Shown in pieces: positions 44,395-55,900 of a DNA stretch of 64,000 nucleotides (within the stretch, counting starts at the first letter, position 1; every line of letters starts with the position of its first letter). The position numbers and the translations under genes are program-made. Location: assembly GCA_004352715.1 (NCBI GenBank), contig SCFE01000030.1:986161-1050160 (forward strand), written 5' to 3'. The notes beneath the pieces are model-generated. The model was given only the letters and a program-made list of their open reading frames with translations. It did not search any database and had not been told where the DNA came from. This DNA is from Hofstenia miamia (taxonomy: Eukaryota; Xenacoelomorpha; Acoela).

Positions 44395-47300
44395 GTAGCC
44401 GAATTGCAATTTTTATAAGCAAAATGAAGGACACAAAATTTCCCTAAAAATATTACATTACAATTGTGTAATTACAATATAAAATTTCGAAAGTTAATGC
44501 GAAGGTTGTGACTGAATTTTGTCTGCGAACCCTGTAACGGCGGCTTTGACTAGGTCACTTGTATGGATGTTCGTTAATCGGGAACGATACTTGTTTTTAA
44601 TAAATGTAAGTCCAGAAAATGTCTGTTCACATCTATACGTGGAACCAAACATAGAGCGCAATATCAACGCAGCCTTTTTTAGAATGGGCTGGTGCACCTT
44701 CTTCCAGAAATCCAGAATTGAGTTATCAGCTGATGCCAAATTATTCAGGCGCTTCAAAACAGAAGTAGCAGATTCAGTGTCAGCATCTGCCATTTTACTA
44801 AAATAAAAAAATATGTACAGTCAAGGACAAAAATATGGAGAGAGTCTGATAAGCACAATGAATTTGAGAATTACTGCTGCTAAAACCAGCAGGCTTATCT
44901 TGATTGACAGCACAACGTCCCTTGGAGGCCAACTGACAAGCAATACACGTAATAAGGGCCAGACATCGTGACCCCAAAGTTGCTTAGTGTCGTTTTCTAA
45001 TAATTTCGTGTAATTATTCAATGCTGCTGATTTTAAATTAGAGTATTCTGATATAAAAAAAATTATGCATACATATATACATGTATATGAGTTGAATTCG
45101 TTCGTTTGTATTGGTCAGAGCAATAGATTTTGTCAGTGGTTTAGCAGATAATTCTATAAATCAAAAGTGTTGTTCAACTCGCTTCATGGGACCCTACTGA
45201 CAATACCCATTCGGCTTCCAAAGAACTTTTTCTATGGCATCTCCACCGTTAATTTTTAATGTATTCTAAATTGTTTAATTTTTGTGAATTTTATTTTTCA
45301 ATTTGTTAATTTTTAGTGAATTTGGTAAAATTTTTTATTGAACTCCTCTTATTTTTACCTACGCTCAAATTTTTCAGGTATATATGATGACGTGTTTATT
45401 GAATTAATTATTCGTTCGTTTGTATTCGTCAGAGCAATAAAAAATTCTATATAGCAAAATGAAATTTAATTTTAACTATAAAGTTTTTATAAAGCCAACA
45501 AATGCTTACTCTTCTTGATCGTATCACAGATAGACTGGCAGTGTTAGATAACACTCATGGAAATCATGAACATAACAATCCCACCCCACAGCTGCGGCTC
45601 TTTTGGAGAAACGAGCCATTCTCCAACCATCAATTAGATGTTGTGTTTGATCAGTTGCCTAGGCCCTGCAATCATCCAGAACGCCAAATAGGGATAAGTA
45701 CGAGATCGAGGTACTGCAATGTGTGTTGGCCGAGTATGGCACAACGAGTTCGAGTCCTCTTGGCAGCATCAAACTATGGATGGAACGCCACGCTCAGCTC
45801 CAGCCTTTAACACCCGATGGGATAGGTATCGTAGTCAACCCTTCTTCTACCCCCACCAGCAGAACCGTACAGGACGCGGAAGATTTCGAACACGCGGAAA
45901 CTAACGTTGGCTCCATTCATGGACCATCTCGTTTGCTACCTTCATCCCTTACGGTTCCCTCTTTTTCTAGTTTATATTTTCCTTTTAGCAATAGTAGTAC
46001 TCAGCCACGATCCTTAGCGCTGACGTCTTCTCCACAGTTTCCTAATTGGTTGGTTGATATTACACCAACTGTTTCACTGGACGCTATCGCGGCGTCAACA
46101 CTTATATTAAGACGATACCCGCCAATACCAGAAGAGGNACTATAAAGTTTTTATAAAGCCAACAAATGCTTACTCTTCTTGATCGTATCACAGATAGACT
46201 GGCAGTGTTAGATAACACTCATGGAAATCATGAACATAACAATCCCACCCCACAGCTGCGGCTCTTTTGGAGAAACGAGCCATTCTCCAACCATCAATTA
46301 GATGTTGTGTTTGATCAGTTGCCTAGGCCCTGCAATCATCCAGAACGCCAAATAGGGATAAGTACGAGATCGAGGTACTGCAATGTGTGTTGGCCGAGTA
46401 TGGCACAACGAGTTCGAGTCCTCTTGGCAGCATCAAACTATGGATGGAACGCCACGCTCAGCTCCAGCCTTTAACACCCGATGGGATAGGTATCGTAGTC
46501 AACCCTTCTACCCCCACCAGCAGAACCGTACAGGACGCGGAAGATTTCGAACACGCGGAAACTAACGTTGGCTCCATTCATGGACCATCTCGTTTGCTAC
46601 CTTCATCCCTTACGGTTCCCTCTTTTTCTAGTTTATATTTTCCTTTTAGCAATAGTAGTACTCAGCCACGATCCTTAGCGCTGACGTCTTCTCCACAGTT
46701 TCCTAATTGGTTGGTTGATATTACACCAACTGTTTCACTGGACGCTATCGCGGCGTCAACACTTATATTAAGACGATACCCGCCAATACCAGAAGAGGCT
46801 GCTTCTCTATATCCACCACTGCCTGTCATACAACAACCGTTAATAAATTGTTTTTTGACTGGATTGCACCTCAACCTTCCCGATTCTACAGTACCAAACC
46901 TTTATACCTTTTTGAAGATCTCACACTTGCAAATCGCCGATATTAGAAATTTACTAATGGAGATTCAATGCCGGCCTACGACACGCTACCCTCAAATCTC
47001 AGATCGTCAATATGACTGGATTGAATTATTGTCAGGTATAACACTTTCTTCTTCCAAGTTTAGAAATTACGCCTGTGCCGGTCAGCAGCAGGAGGAAGAG
47101 CAGCCTTCTGCACAAGAAGATGATGATTTTAATATTAGTGGATCCACTTTATCATTAGGACAGCTACACGAGTTTCTTAAGTTACCAGTAGCACAAGAAG
47201 TACCAGATTTTATTGGAGATTCTCAAGCCATCTCTATTCAAGAGCCACTACTTCCTGATCCACTATATTCTTTTAATAGTAATAATGTCAACTAGGAAGA

Positions 47301-50300
47301 ATTTCAGAAAGCTTCGTTCCCCAACGAATTATGCGATTACTTACTATACATATCTCTAACTAAATTTAGTCCTACAGTGCATAACCGACCTACCATTCCG
47401 GAATCCACGTTACACACCTTGCATGCAGATCGTATTATCCAAGCACTGTTACAAGCTAATGTGATAAGCCCGTCTCCTAGAAAATCACCCTTTCAAGCAA
47501 GGTCGTTTCTCGTTCCTAAGCATGGTGGACGTCTTCGTTTGGTAGTCGATTTTTCCTCTTTTAAAGCCATGTACTAATCTGATTGCATTCTACCTATCTT
47601 CGGTTATCAAAGTACTACGCCGAAAACCGCCATCGCTAGAGTATATTCTTTTACAATACGATTTAAAAGCTGCCTTTTATCATTTACCATTAAATCCGGA
47701 ACATGCTTATAAAACTAATTTTATTGATCACAGAGGTCGTCGTTTTCAATTTCGTAGGGCACCTATGGAGTTGTCATACTCTGTGACAGCTTGCCGTTAT
47801 TTTCAAATGCACTCCTTTCCCCTTTAGGAAATAAGGATATATTTCATGGTCTCACATTGACAACCATTTTCTGTGTATACCGTATAGTGCTATGTACATG
47901 GTTCATCAATGGCTAAAAAATCTTAAAGTAATAGGAATGTCATGTGTCTCAGTCAACTTGCCACATGAATTGCGCGATATGGATTACCTAGACTATCATT
48001 TCTCCATTTCTAAACAAACAATCTCGACTACTGAGCAACGTATCATTTTATTAAGACTAATTGCGGAAATCGATATTAAAACATTATCTCTTATTAAGCA
48101 AAGACAAAAATTATTAGGTCATTTATTCTTCTCATGGCCGGTAATAGCGCCTTCCAATGTAATGAAGCCTCTATATAACATTTATCACTCAGATTTTACT
48201 ATAGCTCAGCTGTTAACATCATTTCGTGTTAGAGCAGCCTCATTTCGTATACATTGGGTAGCATCAGCATACCCGCCTAAAGATCACGTATGGTTTACGG
48301 ATGCCTCACTATACTCGTTAGGCGGGGTTGATTATAAAGGTCAAAGTTTTTCTTATTCTTCACACAATAATTTGTGCAAAGAGCTGCATGCTTTGTTACT
48401 AGCCTTAGGGCGCAAGCCGGATCTACTATCAGACTCTTGGCCCTTAATCAGAGCAGTTAACTCAGGTCGTTTCGTGGAGGATCATACATGGAAAATGTTA
48501 CAACGACACTCATTACTTACTTTAAAGACTTAAGAATTTATTGGATATCTTCACAGGATAACATAGCCGATTTACCCTCAAGAACTTTTTCTATGGCATC
48601 TCCACCGTTAATTTTTAATGTTGTTTTTTAAATTGTTTAATTTTTGTGAATTTCATTTTTCAATTTGTTAATTTTTAGTGAATTTGATAAAATTTTTTAT
48701 TGAACTCCTCTTATATACCTCTTACTTTTACCTAGAGCATCTGCTACGCTCAAATTTTTCAGGTATATATGATGACGTGTTTATTCAATTAATCATTCTT
48801 TCGTTTGTATTGGTCAGAGCAATAAAAGATTCTATATAGCAAAATGAAATTTAATTTTAACGCTATAAAGTTTTTTATAAAGCCAATTTTTTATGTAATA
48901 CATTCATGCAAGGACAATTGCATTCCTTCCAATGTAATTGCAAAGCCTTTTGACTAAAAATCTGATCATTTGGCCTACCCTTCAAGTGCTAGTTCTTAAT
49001 TTTGACATTGCTAAAATCTTTTGCAAGTCTACCTTATTTTAATAGTTAATCGAGAAGCTAAAACATTCAGAGTTTCGAATTATCTAGAAACTAACGGCAA
49101 AAGCACGAAACGATTCCTAATAAAAGCACACGTTTAATGCACGTGGTAAAATAGAAGAAATCAATAGATAACGTCTCGTGGAATTCGCGATTAATCGCGT
49201 AATCCCTGAAAGCCTTTAAAAAAAGCCAGCAGTAAATTTGAGCTGAGAGAACTTGAAAATGGTAAACAAATAATTTTCTGATTAGTCTTCCATCACAACG
49301 TCACAGTAAACATTGATTTGGTATGGATATAATCCTAAATTTCATCAAATCCTGATCTCCCAATGTCTTGAGTTATCGAAACTTTAAATTGAAAAACCAT
49401 TTCTATGACTATTTTAAGATGTAAGGTGAGGTGGGGATTATATTATAGAAATTTCACACTTTCCCATGTTAATATTAGGTTGCAAAATATATTTGTAAAT
49501 TCCTAAGATTTTTTGAAAATATCCAATTTATTATTCACCAAGGTCTTAACAAATATAAATTCCGCTTTGATTAGCAAGCGATGTATTCCAATTGCGCTTT
49601 GAGGATGAATTAAAAACATGGGAAACATTGCAGTATTCTTCGAAAAGTTGACTGATGGACGTTGACAAACTCCACACCATATAAATGAATGACAGCAGAA
49701 TAATCATGCCAACAGTGACATAATATTTAAAAAACAAATGTAAAATAACCATTTTGAATTGCATACATTTGCATACATGTGTGACATTCAAATTAAAATT
49801 TCGATTGTCAGCTAATGACCGTAAATGATGTATGTAGAATTTTTCACGCTGTTCTTACCTGAGATTCTTTGATTGAAGTAAGTAAGGATGGAATTGAATA
49901 TTCAGAAGTTGATTGGTGAGACGTGGAATCATCAATTAGATCTGGGGAAGGGACATCTGATTGTATCGACTGCAATGATGCTGCAGTGGTGATGGGATTT
50001 TGTGGAGCATTTGGATTTAAGACAATTTCGGTTTTAATTACCGTAGGTTCCTCTTCAATAGGCTCTACGTCTGCTTCTATGTCAGTCACTAAATCAAATG
50101 CTCCTTAAAATATAATAATCGACAGTGTAAAACGTCACTAATTAGCCCAGGGGTTCTTAACCTTTTTGGATCACTCTCTCCCATAAATAAATTTTTTTCC
50201 CATTAATTTTTCCATCTGTTTACATATAAAAATGAAAAAAATCTTTATTTGACAATAATGGATATATTTTTCAATATCATAACAAGAAAGAAAGTAACTT

Positions 50301-52938
50301 TAATGAGAACGTTGAACCTGCTTTTTAGCTGCTAATAACTCGATCTCGGGTTCAGTCTTTGAGAGAGCGCCCCTCATGTCATTTTCAGCATTCATCTTGT
50401 TACGATTCTTGGTCTTGATCGAAACTAAGCTATGTTGTTGAGAATGGAATCACAACCTTTAATGCTGCACTGCTGACATTTGAATACATTGTATACATTT
50501 TTTCCCAAAAGACCGCAATATCAAAATTGAAAATATCGTCTTTGGCAGTCGAATCATTCTGAAGATCCAAAAATTCATATTGTAAATTCTGTGGTACACT
50601 CATGACATCGAGATTGAATGGATTTCTAGCTAATTTTGTAATATTATCCTCAGCCTTAAGTCACTGAAATATCCCCCAAACTTCTGTAATATGAGATAAA
50701 TGTTTCATAATGCTTTTTTCAGAATAGCGCTGATATTGTTGTCAGAAACCTCGGATAAACGTGTGAAAAATAATAAATTGTTATTATCGATATTGTGCTT
50801 CATTAGAGAAATTTTAGCAATAAAGGCACGAATCCGATCATTGTGTATTAGAATGTTTTGCCTTATAGCCTTATATCTTGAGATTTAATTCATTTAATAA
50901 CGCAAAGAAATCTGCCAAATAAGCTAAGTTAATATGGAATGTGGGTTCTTATAGAGCTGTTAACAATATTGATTTATCCTGCTGGTGCAGAAATGTCTTA
51001 ACTTCATCGGAAACCTCAAAGAAACTTAACAAGCATATTTCTCTTCGAAAGTCAACGCAAATTGTCATGTTCTGAACCTACTTCAACAAAACCTGCCTGA
51101 AGATACGAGCATTTGATGCTGAGCTCTTAATAAAATTCACAGTTTTGATAACAGTATTTAGCACTTTATTTAATTCAGTTGTTAATGTCTTTGATGCCAA
51201 TGCCTGTCTGTGGAGGACACAGTGTGTTACGATTATAGTAGAGTTACGTTCCTTAACAAGTACTTTCAAACCTGATCGGCAACCAAGCATCGAAGGAGCC
51301 CAAGCTGTACATACTCCAACCACCTTATCCCATGTTATTCCCGTTGAATTAAAAAAAATCATCCACTTTCTTGAAAGACGTCTTTTGCTGTCGACAAGGC
51401 TTTATAAGAGTTTCTCCTATAGTATGAGGCTTTTTTTGATTTTGCAATCCTTAAAGCAACTGTATAAGAAGCACTAACTATTGCAGAAGATGAGGTTTTG
51501 ATTAATCCACAATTTTCTAATTTGCTTTTTTGAGGTTTTCAGCCTTTGTGACGAAAAACTACGCTGTTTGTCTTTTTGATGTGGATGACAATTAATTAAG
51601 TGGTTTTTTAACTGATAGGGTTTCATTGATCCGTTTGATAAGGTTGACATGCATAATACACACTGAGGTATATGGCACCATCTTTTTCAATGTAAGTAAA
51701 ACCCAATCAATATAACTCTCCAGATATATTCTTTTTTTAGAGATACTTTTGTGAACTAAAAAATAAAATTCAAGGAAAAATAAAAAAATCGCAACTAATT
51801 AAGTTTATTATTTAATTCATCTTAATTTATATATCAGGAAAGAGCTGAATTGAACAAATTATAATTATAAATTTTAATTTTATGATAATATAAATTAAAA
51901 GTCATTTTAATCAGTGTCAAGGAGCCCCTCGTATGACTTACAAAAGTGAAGGAGCAGAGAAGAAAGCAGAAAAGTAACATCTACATATTTATAGTACACA
52001 CCCAAGTATTTTTCGCAGGTGAAAGAACACTTAGTATCGAAAAAATTACGACGAATTTAATTTTATCAATATAAAGTTAGATTTGTTAGAAGTACAGTAC
52101 ATACACACATCTGTTGTTGTATACATTTACGTACATTTATTTACATGTAAGTACATGTATATTTGAGTGAATCATTGAAGGATAGGTTAGGGATAAGTGA
52201 GTAATAAATCCTGAACATGGAACATACTNATATATATATATTATATGTATATATATGCATAAATCAGACATGATGCTACGAAAGAACATTTAACTCAAGG
52301 TTTACTTTACATTCAGAAACTTCATTTTTTTCAGTTCCCAAATTACAAAAAACAGTAAATATTGCTTATTTAAAATTCAATCATTATACCTAGCGTTTTG
52401 AATGGNGTAAGTACATGTATATTTGAGTGAATCATTGAAGGATAGGTTAGGGATAAGTGAGTAATAAATCCTGAACATGGAACATACTGTTTATTTCCGC
52501 TTAAAGACAACTATACAAATTTATAAACAAATTATTCAATTTTTATTAAAATATATTGTGACATTTTGATTTATAAATAATAATTTCTAAAAATATTTTA
52601 TTTTTCAAAAATAATTTTCCTTTTTTCTATTTCCCAATTTCCCCCCGATTAAGAACCGCTGATTTAGCCTAATACACAAGAATTAAAATTTCATGCATAT
52701 TTAGAAGTTAACACCAGTTCTAACATATCCAGTTTCTTTTAAGAATTCCATTATCCATAATTTTCAGTGCTCAAACAACAAATGTATACATACCGTGTGT
52801 ATATATATATATATTTATATATATATACATTTATATATACAGTAAATATATACATTTACATATATAGTATATATATTTATATATGCAGTATATTTATACA
52901 TTTATATATACTGTAAATATATACATTTATATATACTG

Positions 52939-52969
<31 letters not shown>

Positions 52970-55900
52970 TATATATGCATAAATCAGACATGATGCTACG
53001 AAAGAACATTTAACTCAAGGTTTACTTTACATTCAGAAACTTCATTTTTTTCAGTTCCCAAATTACAAAAAACAGTAAATATTGCTTATTTAAAATTCAA
53101 TCATTATACCTAGCGTTTTGAATGGGGTGTTACTTGCATAACAGTAGCAATTTATCTTTTTTGTTAAAAGCCGTTTGCAATATTTTTTATGCTTACTGAA
53201 ATTTCTAGAGAATTCGAGAGCATGGTTATTACTTAGCAAAATATGCTTGGCAAGTGATATTTTGTGTGAATATAGTTTCGGTATTTAAGCTTGATGTGAT
53301 CATTTAAGAAGCCAAGAGGAGTTTGACCCTGAAAATTTCTCACAAAATCATTAATGTTTGCATATGTTAATTGCATGTGTTACAGTAAGCACTTTTGAAT
53401 AGTTCAAAATTCAAGTTGCTCAATAACCATTAAAAGGTCTAAATTCAGACCAAATTTATGCCAATAATGTCGTGTATTATTATATTCATCCAACTATGAT
53501 AACTATTAGTATTATATTTAGCTCAGGGTTGTCGTCGAGGGAGAATGCACTATGGAAACGGAGTTCCTGCCTGTCCTCCCTTCTAGGGAACGCACAGCAA
53601 CACTGAATTGCCCTCTTCAAAACGAGCAAATTAGAGCATAATCATAGTGTTATGAGTTATGATGTTATTGTTAAATCCTAAATTCCTTTGATATAGAATT
53701 CTATGAAGCACATATATTAGTTGTTATAATAATACGAGCACAACACATTGAATAATCGAAATTAAAATATTTATATTTTTAACACAATGTATTTGGAAAT
53801 TTCGTCTAATGTAAGGGCTTGACTAAAAATGTATAGATTTGCAGAAATATAATTTATATCATGAAATTTGTTAATAATAGACAATAATTTTCTTTGAATT
53901 TCAAATTTTCTATGCTAATGTCCTTAAATATATACCGCGTGTTACCGTGTGCTACCAAATTAGGTTATTATGCAAAGTTATCGGTCTATATCTATTATTT
54001 TTTAAACTTTTTACGTATGTTATTGCATTTCTAATCGTTTTTTTACATTATATTAGTGTTTATTTTGTCCGCGTACTACGCATGCACCCTATTCCATACC
54101 TTCGCAGAATTTTGCCTTATAGGTAACCCTTTTAGAGATATTTTGTCCCATACACAACCTGCTCTGCTCATCCCAACCCAACCCATGAATCGCCCCACAA
54201 CACTTCTATATCTGGTAATGCCTTGAAATAATATTATGTAATTTGAATTAGTGTTCTACGGCCAAAGGCAATTTTCTTGGCTGTAGTTGGCCGTGCAAAA
54301 TAAATTTCGACCGTAGCCGGCTGTTGGCCATAATGTTTTTTACTACTACTAAGTGAAATACTGCAATTTTCAATGCAACGCTTACGACATGCTCATAGTT
54401 CGAACAATTAAAGAAAACGGTCAAAGCAACTAAGTTTTAAAAACAAAAATAAAAATAAAAATAATGGAAATAATTTGTTCATCATATTGTTCAGAAATGA
54501 TTATTAGCCGGGATTTTGGCCGTAAAGCAAAATCTTTGGCGGCAGCCAGTCGTAGCTCTTTGGCCGTAGCTGCCGGCAATGGGCACAGAACACTAATTGG
54601 AATATATTTATTTATACAATTTTTGTAATAATCGTTTTATCTGTCTATTGCAAAAAATCAGTGATTGTCATGTGTGTCCGACAAACAAACTTTGTCCTGA
54701 TGTCCAGAAAAAATTCTATGGAGTGGATGAGCGGTGAAATTAGATCATATTGTCAAGGCCGTAGCCAAAGAGNNNNNNNNNNNNNNNNNNNNNNNNNNNN
54801 NNNNNNNNNNNNNNNNNNNNNNNNNNNNNNNNNNNNNNNNNNNNNNNNNNNNNNNNNNNNNNNNNNNNNNNNNNNNNNNNNNNNNNNNNNNNNNNNNNNN
54901 NNNNNNNNNNNNNNNNNNNNNNNNNNNNNNNNNNNNNNNNNNNNNNNNNNNNNNNNNNNNNNNNNNNNNNNNNNNNNNNNNNNNNNNNNNNNNNNNNNNN
55001 NNNNNNNNNNNNNNNNNNNNNNNNNNNNNNNNNNNNNNNNNNNNNNNNNNGTGCCTTCCAAAATTTGCCATATGATTTTTTTAACTATATATTTTTCGAC
55101 CGTTTTCCATTATGATGGCATTGGAGATTAGCAGTAGTCGGATAATTAATTTAATATATTATATATATTCAATTAATTTCTTAACAAATTTTTATCTGTG
55201 TAATAAAAACTTCCTTTAACTTTCCCAGTATCATCTTCGGTTTATGACCGAAGCTTCTCCGAATGAAATACATTAAAAATTACCTCAGGAATAGCATGAC
55301 AACGAATAGACTATCAGATCTAGGTGTAATTTATATTAGTAAGGAGCGGAGAACTGAATTACTGAAAAATCCAAATATGGTGGTGAATCAGTTTTCTTTA
55401 CGGGACAAAAAAACCAAGATTCAACTTTTTTAATTGCTGCTGTTACAAGGTAAACTGAAGTTGTTACATTTCTTTAATTGCTTTCCAGAAAAGGGACATA
55501 TGTTCGTATTCTAACAATAAGATTATTGCATTTATATAATTAACTATGGAAATATTTTTTTTTCAACAATTTATCAAAATTTGTGCCCTCCCCAAATTAT
55601 GACCTCTGGCTATGGCCTTGTTTATTGTATAACAGGTGAAACCCGAAAATAATCGATAGAAAAGAAAATATTTTTTACATAAGCAATCAAAATACATGAA
55701 AATAGTCAACAGTTCTTTAACAGAATAGTTAATACGTAATGTGTTTATAAGAAGTTACATAATATTCAGGACATCTAAACAAGTAATTTTGAAGTATTAT
55801 AAAGATTTTTAATGTAATTTCGTAGTGAAAACTTCATAAGATTTCTTGGAGAAATTGATGCATTCTCAAAAGCATTGAATGTCATGTTTTAGAGAAATAA

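Larger units (their letters stand above)
45221..48886 (+). mobile_element. Retroelement with direct terminal repeats, gag-RT-RNase H only
   Basis: The left repeat 45221-45498 and right repeat 48580-48886 share AAGAACTTTTTCTATGG at the start and ATAAAGCCAA at the end, with a 30-bp length difference. Between them lie a gag-like ORF, an RT and an RNase H. The RNase H frame runs straight into the right repeat, leaving no room for an integrase or tyrosine recombinase. No target duplication is visible, and the repeats do not start with TG. RNase H features recall DIRS-like elements more than Ty3. The element is oriented opposite to the host gene, inside its intron 2. The gag region is duplicated by an apparent assembly error. 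Confidence 0.65.
50148..52661 (-). mobile_element. hAT element (ZBED5-like), full length, with target duplication
   Basis: The left end CAGGGGTTCTTAACC at 50148 and the right end (minus from 52661) CAGCGGTTCTTAATC are inverted repeats. The flanking octamers AATTAGCC (50140-50147) and ATTTAGCC (52662-52669) agree at 7 of 8 positions, a hAT target duplication. The body encodes a broken ZBED5/GTF2IRD2-like transposase on the minus strand. Part of the right half is inflated by an assembly duplication (52148-52406). It lies in intron 1 of the Myb-like gene, 44 bases from the exon 2 acceptor. Confidence 0.85.

Noticed and set aside
50340-51480. Plus-strand ORFs in the hAT body
   Set aside because: They are antisense shadows of the minus-strand ZBED5-like transposase.
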